From Brachionus koreanus (lineage: Eukaryota; Rotifera; Eurotatoria; Ploima; Brachionidae): a stretch of 36,536 bases of DNA. The translations under genes and the position numbers were made by a program. Of this stretch, positions 20,242 to 34,151 are shown in pieces. The DNA lies in assembly GCA_016987375.1 (NCBI GenBank), contig PJRA01000403.1, positions 344,071 through 380,606 of the forward strand, written 5' to 3'. Under the pieces are notes generated by a model. It did no database searches, was not told the DNA's origin, and saw only the letters and a list, made by a program, of their open reading frames with translations. Each line of letters starts with the position of its first letter. Position 1 is the stretch's first letter.

Positions 20242-23200
20242 TTTGGCTTGAACTGAATCAAAGCAATTAATATATCTTACAATTAAAAAACTATTTTTAA
20301 AAAAAAGTAAAAATTAAATCTATTTGAATGAATAAATTTAAACTTGAGAAAATAGTTATCCAGCATTTAAAAGCCAATAAACTTTTTGAAAAATAGTGAT
20401 TCAATTTTTTTTAAAATAAAAAAAAGAAGCTCAAAAATAATCTAAAAGTGATTTTTAAGAAAAAAAATTCTTTTTTATTTAAATATTTTACCTTATTATC
20501 AATACACAATTTCTAGCGTAAACTAGAAAAAAATTGGTTGCTATTTACACATATTTTATTTAATTTTAAAAGTTCATCAATAAACTTATTTAAATGATTG
20601 TAAGACATCATAATTGCTTGTTATTACTTGTTTTTTGTGACTAATAATCAAGGAATCTTTTAAAAACATAATAATCAAAAAGCTAATCATTAAACCAAAT
20701 TTTTTTTTTGTTAACTAGGGGCATAATAGATCATGTAATCAAAAAATGATTGATTTAATTGTATAGTTTTACCATTTAATGATATCTTCCATAGAAGGTG
20801 AAAGCTCACTCTACGTTTGGTATGTCGTAGTAGATTATTGTTATTGTTATCATTTAAAAAAAGTTGAAAATAAAATTGTCAAATTTAAAATTCAAATTTT
20901 TTCTTATTGTATTGTTTTTAGATATAAATAAATGCTTACAGGTACACGAATTTATTTGAAATAAAATAAAGCTGTATTTTTAAACAAATCTTACAGTTAT
21001 TTATTTTGTATTTTTTTAAAATTTAAAATTTTAATATCTTTAGTCTAAAAAACATTTCAAAGCCTACATAATCAAGAGCATTTCCTTAATAAATTGATGA
21101 GATCAGGATCTTTTAAACTTGGGTTAGATTAAGCTCGAAAAAAAATATTGAATAGACTTTGTCTTAATTTTGTTAATGAAACAATTGAACTGAAACTCAG
21201 ATTTAAGGACAATAAATTGAAAGATATTAAAAACCTAACATTTAACTTGTACAATGTCAATTAAGTCTATAAAGAGAAACACATGGTTACTGAAAAATTT
21301 TTAGTATAAATAAATTTTTTCATCAATAATAATTGAAATTGTGAAATGAATAGAATTATTTTAGGTCTTCCTGAAAACTTAGAAATTCTCTGGTTCTTTG
21401 AAAAATATCGAGCAACGGCACAAAAGTGTGTATTGTTTTACGTAAACAAAAAAATAAATAAATGTTTGAATGTTGTTAACAATAATTATTTTTATGTTAA
21501 AGTATCAAGTTTACAGGTATTTAAAATAACAATAAAATATTGTGTAAAACAAAACTCGTAAACAAAATGCCGGAAATAAAATTTTTAAAAAAATTCTTAT
21601 CAAATTATGAAACATCTATTCAAGCTTAGTGACAAAAATATAGATAATCAAATTGTCCAAATTTTTAAAAAACTATTTTACATTTAATAAACAATTAAAT
21701 TTAAAAATGAATATTTTTCATCTATAAAATAAATTGATAATTTAATAATAAAAAAATCCAAAAGCAAATGAAATGATAATTTCTTTAAAAAATAAAATAA
21801 TAGTTTTGACTTATTAGAAAAATTAAACATTGAAGATTTAAATCAAATTTTTTAACAAAATCTATAAAATTAAAATTCTTTATAAATACAATTTATATTA
21901 TTGAAAAATATAAAGATTGAATGTAGTGAATTTCAATATGATCTCTTGATCATAAAGTGATTTTAAATTTTTAAAATTTAGTAAATAAATTCATCAATTC
22001 ATGTAATACTAATAAATTCAAAAGCACATGAAATGAAAAATAATAATTCTTTAGTGCTAATATCTAAAATTTTTTACTTTGTCCCAAGCTTATTTTTCAG
22101 AATAAAAATTTTAATTATTTTTATAAAATAAAAATATTATTAGACTAACCAATTTTATGTTTCTACTAGTAATTGAAAATTTATTAATTTTAGACAGAGT
22201 CCATCTAAAATTTCCAAAAATTTGTTTTAAAAAGACTACAATGAAATAATTTGATTTTTATTTTATTGGTAAAAAATAGGAAATGTATTTATATTCGAAT
22301 GTTTTGGTTTAGAAAACATAAATTTAATAAGCAAATTAATATACATTTTATATAATTTTCTGTCAGTTTAAAACTTAAGTGATTCTGCGAATCTAACAAA
22401 ATGCGTGAAATAAATTATTTCATATTCTTATTTTATTTGACTATTGTTCGAAATTAATTTTTTTTTTGTCTAATAATTTAAAAGGCTTTTTTGATTATAT
22501 TTTAGAAAATCATACTTCATTTTTTTTAATTAAATTACGCCTTAGGTTTGAATAGCTATCTGAAAAAAATTGGTGTATAAAGTCCTAAGTCTTCAAGATA
22601 AAACTGTGATTAATAATTTTAAAAAAATTTTGTGATAAATTTTTAAACTTAAAATTTCTACAAAACTAGATATTGGTATTAGAGAAATTTGGCCAATTTA
22701 TTTCAGAATTAATCTAATGATCTAAAAAAAAGCTTTTTGATTTTCGATAATCAGCTGAAATACTGAAAAGAAAATAGCAACAATCAAAATAAATATTAAA
22801 AGACACTAACTTTTATTTTAAAACAAAATTATGATAACCAAATCAGTTAAATTGCTTTATTTAATTTAATTCAGATTCCTTTAAATTTTGAAACATTTAA
22901 ATTGTTTTTAGTACCTCGATACTAATTGCTTATACCTTCAATGAACAAAATGGCATTGTTTTATTCTTTACTAAACAATTTAATTTCAAATTAACATGCC
23001 TATTTATTAAGCAAAAACGTTTGAACATTTTTGTTTATTTTTTTTTAAATATTTTATATTAGCTCACCTAGTTACTAAATGTCTTGGTTTGAACATCAGG
23101 ATTTTAATTTTTCTTAAAATAAATTCAAGTTTTCTATTTTTTATAAATATTTCTATCCAAAATTTACAAAATATTTGCTTCTCGTATTTTTTTTTAATTA

Positions 23201-24519
23201 AAAAAAAAGGTTTTGAATTCAGTTTTTCAAAAAAGAAGTCCAAAATATTTATATTTGATGTTACTATTTTTGACAAATTGATTTAATTTGGCCTACATGT
23301 CTGATCCAATGTTTTCAAGTGAGGGATTGAATTGAAAATTCTTTCCAGAATTTTATTTTTTAGTTTCATTTTTTCTCAATTATTTTGTTTTAAATACATT
23401 TTTTTAAAAGGATCATGTTTAAAAGATTAAAAAATTTCATGAAAAAATTTAATTAATTTTACTTTAAAACCAAATTTTAAAAAATGCCTAATTCCCGTAT
23501 GCTTTACAAACAGAATTAATTTAGCTAAAAACATGCTTCTAATGTACTGTGACAATTTTAGTTTGGCATGAAATTCACTTTTTTTCCGAGAGCTTAACAT
23601 GATTGATTTGCTTTAATGAGGAAAAAAGCTTAACAAATTTTATGCTCCATAATCTCAGGGAAGTTAACTAGTTTAGCATTTGAATTGTGCTTTTTCCTAA
23701 TAAGAAAACGCAAATTTATTTTCTGATTGCTTGGTTACTGCAATTAAATAAAAAATTATTCTTTTTGACATTAGTTAGCGGTCAAAATTTGAAAAATTCC
23801 TCCTTTAGCGTCGTTGCTAGCTTTTAATCTTAGTAAGTCTTCATAATTTATTAAATTTCCATAAAAATTTAGGTATTTTTAAAAATGTTAGCTTTTGCTA
23901 AGTTTTTTTTAAAAAAAAAAATTAATTTTAGAATCTTAAGTATTTATCATAGGTAAACAATTTAATTTAAAATTAACTTAAGGTCTCAGTACTGAATTAC
24001 TTTTTAACTAAAAAAAATTAAATAACACACTTATAATTTTAGTTTTTTTTTAAATTTAGTCAAGGCATGAACAAAATTAAAAAAGTAAAATTATTTTATT
24101 TTTAAGTCATTTTTATTTTAAATAGCCTTAAGTTTTTTTCAAATTTTTTAAAACTTAAGGCAAATTTTAAGTGAAAAGCAATTATTTTTAAAAATAGCGT
24201 TAATGTTAAAGTTAATTTTTACTTAAGTAATCCAAAATCAGTTTTAAATTAGTTAGTTGTAACATTTCCCTGAAATAATATTTTTGTTTGAAATTAAAAA
24301 TTCAACTAACACTACAAAAGATTTTAATTTGGTTTAATTAAAACAAATAAATATCGTCAAAGAGAAATTTTGTTTTGAAACAAATAAATATTTTTGTTTG
24401 AAAGTGAACGAGTTTTGTTTTGTTTCTTTAGCAACTGAATTCATTAAAAATATGCAAAAATAGAAAAAATAGAAAAATAGAAAAATTGTCAAAATAATAA
24501 AAGTCACAAGATTTAAAAC
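20242..24519. other. Long AT-rich spacer, no gene seen
   Basis: About 4.3 kb without a supportable gene. The plus-strand frame of about 71 codons at 21346-21561 has no domain and AT-driven composition. A small GC-richer island at about 20795-20850 (CTCACTCTACG, GTCGTAGTAG) ends in an (ATT/GTT) microsatellite at 20833-20850 and may be the tail of a short retroelement. Just before 24520 the plus strand has a TTTCTTTAG acceptor-like word (ending 24431) and a three-codon upstream ORF, probably the 5' region of the EF-hand gene. Confidence 0.5.
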
Positions 24520-24744
24520 ATGGCCGATGCGGAAAATAAAGCAAAAGTTTTAGAGCAATTTAAAAAATTGGACAAAGATCAAAGTGGCCAATTGAATAAA
24601 GATGAATTAAAAGCTGCTTTGAACGAAATTTATTCAAGCATAGATTTACATTTGAGTGATACAGACATAGAACATTTGATTAATTCTGTAGACAAAAATG
24701 GCGATGGAAAAATCAATATCGAAGAATTTGTTCAGCTTTTATAA
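24520..24744 (+). CDS. Small two-EF-hand calcium-binding protein
   Basis: This 74-residue protein has two canonical EF-hand loops and almost nothing else. Loop 1 is DKDQSGQLNKDE (about residues 18-29) and loop 2 is DKNGDGKINIEE (about 58-69). Both have Asp at position 1, an acidic residue or Asn at 3, Gly at 6, a hydrophobic residue at 8 and Glu at 12, so both should bind calcium. The helices between them are amphipathic (ELKAALNEIYSSI, DTDIEHLINSV). The ATG is in good context (ACATGGCC) and the frame stops at TAA. There is no signal peptide or transmembrane segment, so it is cytosolic. It is half the size of calmodulin and resembles small calbindin/CaBP-type proteins; the specific family is not assignable. 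It is a single exon with AATAAA 60 bp after the stop. It may act as a calcium buffer or sensor (inference). Confidence 0.88.
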   Translation: MADAENKAKVLEQFKKLDKDQSGQLNKDELKAALNEIYSSIDLHLSDTDIEHLINSVDKNGDGKINIEEFVQLL

Positions 24745-24803
24745 GCTTCTTTTTTTTCTTTTTGCTTTTATGGATGTTCCTGTTTAAAAAATCATTAATT
24801 TAC

Positions 24804-24809
24804 AATAAA
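24804..24809 (+). promoter_or_regulatory. Polyadenylation signal for EF-hand gene
   Basis: AATAAA about 60 bp after the TAA of the EF-hand frame, followed by a T-rich stretch (TTTTTGTCTTGTCC). Assigned by position. Confidence 0.5.
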
Positions 24810-25438
24810 TTTTAAATGAAAATTATTTTTGTCTTGTCCTGAATGAGTTTGAAATATCTCCTAAGAATTTAGCTCAATTTAATTTAACAATTTTAGCATT
24901 TTTTTTTCAAAAATTAGTTCAAGTGTGTAGATGGCACAATAGAATTTTTTGTTTTTTCCTAGAATTGCTCTCAACTTATTTTAAAAAATATATACTAATT
25001 TGCTCTATGGTCTTAAACTATCTAGAATTTCATCTCTCAAAATTAAGCTCTATCACCGTAGCATGTTCAAATTGTGGCGGCTTTTAGAAATTCCAATATA
25101 TAAATTTTTATCTTCATTAAAATGAAAATTTACTAACCATATTATAAAACCGAAAATTTTTGATTACTATGATATCTAAGATTTTTTAAAATTTTAAAAA
25201 AGCAAGGAAATTAAAAATTTTTTCACCATAAAAATAAAATAAAGAATTTTAACTAACTAGCTAGGCTCTGACAATTAATTTTTTACTTCCTATCAGATTT
25301 TTTTTGTTATAAAATCAAAAATACTTAATTCTAAAATTTTTTTTCAATACAATTATTTATTAAAGTAATTTCAGGAAAACTCCTTCTTTTGTTAACTCAT
25401 AATTAAATTTTTATTTTATTTAAGCAAACTCAAAAAAA
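24810..25438. other. AT-rich spacer, no gene seen
   Basis: This is 3' flank of the EF-hand gene running up to the inverted-repeat element at 25439. No frame or repeat of note. Confidence 0.5.
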
Positions 25439-25661
25439 AAAGAAACAACAATAATAATAATAAGCTACGGCAAGCAGGCCTGCGCTTATGTCTTACTTAA
25501 AAAAAAAAAATTTGCTTGCTAGATGCACAGAAATCTACAGCAGTTCTAATAAAAACGAAATAGTCGCAGGCTGGACGGTCATATGCCGACCCAGCCGATC
25601 CACTAGGACGGATGGTTTGATCAGCATGAACGGATGTTACTATTATTATTGTTGTGTCTTT
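25439..25661. mobile_element. Inverted-repeat element with GC-rich core and (AAT)n ends
   Basis: The 25 nt at 25439-25463 (AAAGAAACAACAATAATAAT...) match the reverse complement of 25637-25661 at 23 of 25 positions. Between them lies a GC-richer core of about 170 bp, unlike its surroundings. The core begins CTACGGCAAGCAGGCCTGCG and later carries GGCTGGACGGTC and GACCCAGCCGATCC. The core has no coding frame of substance. It looks like a small non-autonomous element (foldback MITE or composite SINE); the family is unknown. It lies 9 bp from the TTAA-flanked element that follows. Confidence 0.5.
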
Positions 25662-25669
25662 TTCTTTTC

Positions 25670-25884
25670 TTAACACTAGAAGCACCAAGCATTTTTTCAC
25701 ATTTTTTTAATTCAAAAATATTTTATAAAAAAACTATAATAAAGTAATATCATTTTTTAAAGAAAATTTTAAAATCTACATAAATCAAAAAAGATATATT
25801 AATTTGAAAAAACTAATCAAAAGATACCAGGTTTTAAAAATTTTCAAAAGAGTCAAATGACTCCTTTGGTGCTTCTAGTGTTAA
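25670..25884. mobile_element. piggyBac-like MITE with TTAA target duplication
   Basis: TTAA at 25670-25673 and 25881-25884 flank a 207-bp body whose ends are a perfect 15-bp terminal inverted repeat, CACTAGAAGCACCAA. A subterminal palindrome GAGTCA-AA-TGACTC lies at 25850-25863. TTAA target duplication with C-rich ends of the CNCTAGA type is diagnostic of the piggyBac superfamily. There is no transposase inside, so it is non-autonomous. The two termini are identical, suggesting fairly recent insertion. Confidence 0.75.
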
Positions 25885-26029
25885 ACAACGACATTAAAAA
25901 ATTGTCTTTTTCATACTGAGTAAAATATGTAAATTAATAAAAAAATTAAATACTAAGCTTAAATAAAGATGTAAAAAAGAACTTTAAATGATCGAAAAGA
26001 TTAATGGAGACTTATTACTTTAAGTCAGT

Positions 26030-26850
26030 ATTAGACAATCTAGGACCTTTTTAAACTAGGCTTCAAAGTATCGTATCTATTATTTAATTGATTGACTGCT
26101 ATAACTTTAATAACTTCTGTTGTTAAACTATTCCATTCGTAGACGAGTATTTTGATGGAGAAATTGGTTATTTGGAAGCAATTGGTTGTGCTTCTAATGT
26201 GCCTTCTAATTTCCTGTGAATGTTCAGTTTCGATCAATGAGTTACATGGCTCATGAAATATAATCCAACTTAAATGATTGATTCCTTTACTGAGATTGAA
26301 GAATTGAATCATGTCGCCTCTTATACGTCACTATTGGATGTACAGGACTGCAAGGCATCTTCGAAACTCCAATTTCCGATTCCTAGGATTATGATTTTAC
26401 CGGATATAGTGAAATCTATCGGTTTGTATTTGTCAAAATTGAAAAGCATGCAAATTTTTGAACCATTCCTTAAGTGCTTTGAGGTATTGCTGTAATATTG
26501 ACAAGTCTTATCAATCAAGGCAGCCCAACACAACTCACTGTTGCAGTCATTTTGGATCTAAGAGTTGATAAAATACTACAAGGAGAGAAAAGCTATTTTA
26601 AATGCCATCATTTATACAATCTACTGCTTCAAGCAGATTCGTGACAATTGATTATCTCAGAACGAAACCATTCTGCTTAAAAGCTAAACGATTATTGCTA
26701 TAGAGGTGCTCCATCATAATTTCTCTCTATTATGCCTTCCATCAACTTACGAGACACAGAAGTCAAGGAGATTGGCATGTATTTCAAGGCATACTTCTCT
26801 TGTCTTTTTTGAAGACTGAAAAGATGTGTGCACGTCCCATTTCTTACAAG
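26030..26850 (-). pseudogene. Decayed LINE reverse transcriptase (CR1/Jockey type)
   Basis: Read on the minus strand from about 26850 downward, broken frames give the order of a non-LTR retrotransposon RT domain. First comes HIFSVFKKDKR, equivalent to the PIFKKGDR motif. PISLTS and KLMEG-like words follow. Next is QNGFVLR...SIVTNLLEAVD, equivalent to QHGFR...TNLL. Then come CMLFNFDKYK, equivalent to MxFNxxKC, and finally RGDMIQFFNLSKGI (about 26275-26315) and YEWNSLTTEVI, the RRxRGDMI and WNxLP motifs of the C-terminal part. The catalytic YADD region is not identifiable and several frameshifts and stops interrupt it. Two open segments remain, 26533-26321 and 26312-26040. It is a dead 5'-truncated copy. 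Confidence 0.75.
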
Positions 26851-26859
26851 TACTTTAAT

Positions 26860-28036
26860 TAAATTATCGTAAATATTTGTTTTTTAACGTCGCACTAAAA
26901 CCTTTGAATTTGGTTTTGATGCCATAAAGAAAATATTTAAAAATATTTACGATAATTTAAAATTAAAATTACATACAAAAAAAATAGTTCTTTTAGATTT
27001 AACTAAAATTAGAGATTATAAATGATTTATTTATTTTATATTTTTGATTTTAGAATTTTAAACTATTAAAAATATTTTTAAAAAATAAATTTTGATTCTT
27101 TAAATTTTTTAGAATCATTCACTTATCTTCTTTTAAAATTTCTTTTCGATGAATTTATAGCTAATTAAAAATATCTAAATGGATAAATTTTCAATTTAGT
27201 CTTTTCTTTGACAAACCTAAGAAGTCCTTTTAGTCGAATGGTTTGTGTGTTAGTCATGCAAGTAGAGGATCGAGGAAATAAGATGAAAAAGGACAAAGCA
27301 AATCTCAAAAATTTACTCACTAAAAACTTGCTAGCTTTAGACGATTTTGTAAAACGATAGACAGGAAATTAGGTAATTTTTTAGTGAGTTTAAGTTCTAA
27401 AATTAGAACATTGATGTAAGTCATTTTTGTCCTATCTCTTGTTTCTTATGTTCTCATATTAAACAACTTATATATTTAGAATACATTTAGAATTCTAAGC
27501 TAAAATCATAAATTTATTTAGAGCAAAAACTTTTGTTTTCTCTTAATTAAATTTTAGTAATTTTTAAAGATTTATTTATTTAAATGCAAAGAAAAATTTT
27601 GTCTATTAAAATAAAAAAGTATTATTTAGTTTTTTTTCTTTTGGTTTTATTCTCGAACAAAAATATAGAAATTGTTTTGAAAAGAATTCTTTCAAGTCAA
27701 ATAATCAAGAAATTTTATTTACATGTCATGATTTAAAAATTAAAAACAAATCTAAGAAAATCTAAAACGAATTGTTTTAAGAAATAAAAAAAAATTTTGA
27801 ATAAAATTTATTTTGAACTTTTATAACTAAAACAAAATAATATGAAACCAAAGCTTCTGAATCTAATCATTTGTTAAAAATTTATGTGAATGTTAAATAA
27901 AAAAAGCCATTCTTTAATGCTAAATTTTGTGTTTGGCAAATTAAATTCGTTCGAAGTATTAAGAAAACAACGCATAAAGCTCCATTTAAAGCTAATCAAT
28001 TAGTTATAGAGGTTATTATTCAATTTTTTTTAGTAT
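26860..28036. other. AT-rich spacer with possible tRNA-like/SINE patch
   Basis: No gene is seen. One patch at 27224-27294 has GTCCTTT at one end and its complement AAAGGAC at the other, an A-box-like TAGTCGAATGG and a B-box-like GGATCGAGG. D and T arms do not fold properly, so it is not called a tRNA. ACTCACTAAAAA (about 27316) recurs inverted at about 27380. The rest, including the CaMKI 3' flank, is plain AT-rich DNA. Confidence 0.4.
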
Positions 28037-29763
<1,727 letters not shown>

Positions 29764-29802
29764 TTCTATGAGTTTAGATATGGTTTTATTTTGAGAAAAC
29801 AA

Positions 29803-32800
29803 ATGTTTTTTACATGCTTTAAATCAGAGAAAGAATTCATTAATCCAAAAGAGGGTTAACAAAAAAGGAAAGACAAAACCCGATAAACATAGAATATTGA
29901 ATGAAAGGAATTTATTTCTATTTCCTTGTTATTGTTTGGTGAAAAAATTTGCTGAGAGAGAAAAAACGATTTCAAAAATAAAATTATCAAAATATTTTTT
30001 TTTTTATTAAAAATTCAATTATTTGAAAATTCTGTCTTTTGTTTAAAAGCATATTTATTTTTAAATCGATTTTGAATTTTTCTTAATTATGCCAAAAATC
30101 TATGCACTTATCTTTAGCTAGATTTAAGGTACTAAAAAAAAATAGTGGCTTGATTTTGTGGCCATTATGTGCCCATACATTTTTAAAATATATTCAAAAA
30201 AAGTCACTGTTATTTTGATTTAAACTAAAGGATGATTAAATTTTAAATTCGTCATTTCTTTTTATGACACAAACAAAAACATTTTACGCCCAATTCTTTG
30301 AATAAGATTCTGTCATTTGGAAAATTGCATAACAATTTTTTTTTCTAAAGAAATATTTACTAATTCATATCTTGTCAAACAAAATGAAACAGCCATTAAA
30401 AACATTCTTTCGCTGAATAATTTCTGTTTTTAAATAATTAAACAAAAATTGATTATGTGTTAGAATTTAATTGTAATTTAAAAATATAAATATCCTATTA
30501 ATTTTACGTTTTAGTCTAGGATAAAATATTCAAAATTCTGAAAGCAAACTCTCACATTTCGTTCAATAATTGAGCAAATATTTATTCGACTCATAATTAG
30601 ACATGTTAAACGATAGGCTTCAAATAAAAATTTACTAGCTAAGGCATTTTTTTATATGTTCGAAATCTTTAAAAATAATTAAACTAATTTTAAATATTAT
30701 TGAATTTATTTTAAATTTTGAAATAAATTTTAAAAAAAATTGAATGACGTGATAAAATTTCATCAATAAAAATTAGCAAATCAATATTTTAAGTGTTGGA
30801 AAAATTTTAGGAATCGATCACCATAATCAAAATTAAATTTGAAAAATCAAGAGACATTGTCTCTATAGAACTAGTTTTTTTTCTAACTTTAAGACCAAAT
30901 TATTGAAAAAATTAAATGTCTATTATTTTAAGTCTACTATTATTTTAATACAAGCTTCTGATTTAAAATTTCTGTCTCAATTTTGAAATCAAATATTTGA
31001 GCTAATTAAAAATATGCGCTTTTGCTTGACTGGTACCAAAAATAATAAGTAAATTTTGATCACAAAATTATCTATATATTTTTGAAAAATAAGAAAAATA
31101 ACAATATGTCAAAGTAGACTAAAAACTTAAAATAAAAAAATCAAATCGATTTCTGATATATAAGAAGGCTTTGAAGCAATAAACAGTTATGATCATGAAA
31201 AAATTAGAATATGCCATCAAAAAAATTTGTCAAAAAAAAAAAATTCCGTATTTGCATTTAAATGAATATTTGTCAAGATTGGATTTTCTCTTTTGAGTTT
31301 TGTTTTTGCTTAAGTTTCGGATTTTAACGACAGCTAAAACCTTAGTTGTTGCATGATTTTATAATAAATTATGTGCTAACTAAATTGAAGAAGACAAATT
31401 AGTTTCCTGTCTCGGTAAATTTTTTTAAACCATCTCAAGTCACATCTCAAATCATAATAACACTAGTTTTAAACAATAAAATTTTAAAATCATTTTAAAA
31501 TTCTAAGAAAATCTATGTGACTTATTTTGACAAAAATTTAAATGTAATTTAGAGCCAAAAAGAAATAATTTTCTATTATTAGATATCTGAAATTTTCATA
31601 TCTGATTTAAATCATTTGAGGCTGGTTATTAAATTAATTAAAAATATAATAAAAGCATCAAAATTTATCATGGTTGTTAAAATTCATATACATTTCTCTT
31701 GATAACATTATCTTCTTATTACATTTTTTTCACTTTTTAGAACAAAATTGAAATAAACAAATCCATTTAACATCTAGAAAAGTTTTAAATTTACTCAAAC
31801 GACAGTTTCCGCTCAAACGAAGTTCCTAGACAGCTATTGAGTTTTTTTTTAGCAAGTATTTGAGCATATGAACTTCCTTTAAAAACTAATAGTAAAAAAA
31901 AATTGTTCAATTTTTCTTGTTAAGAAAACCTTGAGCTCGCTTAGTAAACTGAAAGTTCATTAGATATTTAATATCCCCTAATCAATTCCAAAAATTATTC
32001 TATAACTAACAAATCGCTTAAAAGCTGTTTTTTTTATTTAAGAATATTTAAATATTTCTTATTTTGAATCATACATTGAAAATTGTTGATAAAAACACTA
32101 CCAGACTTTTCGTTTGGCAAGCAATTCACCATGAGTAATTTTTTAACAAAAAACATTTGTATTTAGTAATTATTCCAAGAGAAAATATTTGATTTCAATA
32201 GGAAGACGCTCGATCTATAATGATATAATTAAATCTATAATAAAAAAAAAATTGAGCTCAAATGTAATTAAAATATAAATCGGATTTTAATTATTTGAAT
32301 TAATTTCAACAAAGATATTTATTACATTTTATTTGTTACAAATATATAATAATAATAATTTTTTTTATAGAACTGCGGCATATGTGAGACTGAATAATCA
32401 CTTTTTTGTAACTTAGAAAAAATTAAAATAAATTAATTAAGAAAAACTTTATTTTAAATATTTTATCGATTTTTATAAAAAAGCCGAATCTCAAAATCAA
32501 AAAATGAAAAGCGTTTTCTTTCTTATTTGACTCTCTTAATGATAGAAATATAATGATGCAAAAAATAGCGAAAATTTGTAGATGATTAATAAAAACTTTT
32601 TCTTAATTATGACTTAATATATTTATATCTTATTTTGAGACTTAAAATAGCTGATAGTCTCAGCATTCAATTACGTATTTAATATTTATCTGAAAGAAAA
32701 AACTTTATAAATATTTATATTAAATCAAACTATTTTCAATGTTCAAAAAAACTTCATATTCGTCTGAATGCTTCGATTTTAAAATAAATTATCTTTAATT

Positions 32801-34151
32801 GAAATAATTTCTTTTTATTAGTTATTATAAATTGCTTAATCAAATTAAATAAAAAAATTAAACAGTTAATTTTTGATTTTCTTAGAAAACTTGAAATTAA
32901 TAGCTTATTTTTAGTAGTCGTTTTTTTCATCGAAAGTTTCCTAAAATACAATTTTACAGGCAATTTGAATTTTTGATCCAATTTGATCAGAATTGGCGAA
33001 AGATTTTTTTGTTTTTACTCTAATGATTTATTTTTTTTATTAACTTGAAAATAGAATAAAACAGAGAATTTTAAAATGTTATTGCAAGGCCAATTTGATT
33101 TTCGCAGTAATGTGCAAATTCATTCAAATAAAACTTGATTGAAACAACCTTGTATTGAAAAAAATCCATGTAATTTTTTATTGAAAGTTGGCACTAAAGT
33201 TAAAGACAAAATTTATTTAAAAAAAAGATGTAAAGTTTTGTCAAAATAACGCAGACAAATCTTAAAATACTTGCTGCTATGATAAAATTTTAATCCTAAA
33301 ATATGGTAAAATAACGATATTTTATTATGTTTCCCGTAAAATATGCAGTCAATCACATAAGATTTATTAAGTGCTTCTAAAAGATAAAATTTCATAATCT
33401 TTTCTTTATTTTTTTAAAGAAAACCTAGAGGTTTTTAAAAAAAAAAGATTTTAATTTAGAAATTTGAATAAAATTTATATATTAATTTATTTAATTTAAT
33501 TTACATTTTTAGAAAATTTTCCTATATTTTTATTTTGAAATTTAATCAGCTATTTGAAATAAATTGTCTAAATATTGCCTCTTAGTAAATATTGTCTCGT
33601 TAGAGAATCAAATAAGAAAGAATTGTGCTGTTCAATTTATGGAAATAAAATTTTAGAGTTAAAAATTTTTTAATCTAATTTTTTTGACCGAAAATAACGT
33701 AAATTGACAAGGAATTTAAGTTTTTTATTTTTCTCTAAAATTAAAAAATAAACATTCCCAAATTTCCCAAAATTCGAAATTTATGTCACATTTTTTGAAG
33801 TCTTTTATGTCTCAAATGATGTTAATCAATTGATTTTTATCAGCTAATATATTTTCAAGCTGAGCAAAAGGTAAATTATAAATGCTAATAGAAAAAAAAT
33901 TAAAACACGAGAGCATATTTTTAAATATAATTTTTATTGTATGTCTAAATAATTTAAATAAGCAAAACTTAGCTACATTTTTGCATTGATTTAAATGGCA
34001 AATTCTAAATTCACCAATTGCACATGTAAAAATAAATACCCATTATCTATCACTTAAATATTTCTATTTAATTTTAAATTAATAGTATTTATTATAAAAA
34101 TTTTATATTTGTTCCAGAAAACTTAAAAAGTCAAGTAAATTCGTCTGGAAA
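29803..34151. other. Long AT-rich spacer, no gene seen
   Basis: About 4.3 kb between divergently transcribed CaMKI (minus) and eIF3i (plus), so it contains both promoters. Only AT-driven frames of 60-75 codons occur (for example 32754-32981 and 33213-33395, minus) and none carries a domain. A TTTGTTCCAG acceptor-like word ends at 34117, 34 nt before the eIF3i ATG. No transposon signature was identified. Confidence 0.5.

Noticed and set aside
21346..21561. 71-codon plus-strand frame starting at ATG
   Set aside because: AT-biased composition, no domain, no splice or regulatory support, lone in a long spacer.
25488..25700. Frames of 61-67 codons on both strands in the inverted-repeat element
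   Set aside because: They run through the microsatellite ends and overlap each other; the GC-rich core explains their length.
26274..26495. Plus-strand frame of 73 codons
   Set aside because: Lies opposite the LINE relic, whose minus-strand motifs explain the sequence.
27224..27294. Functional tRNA gene
   Set aside because: The acceptor ends pair, but the T arm does not form, the D arm is too short and the B box is about 8 nt too close to the A box.
32754..33395. Minus-strand frames of 60-75 codons
   Set aside because: Lys/Phe/Ile-rich translations of AT-rich DNA with no recognisable motif.
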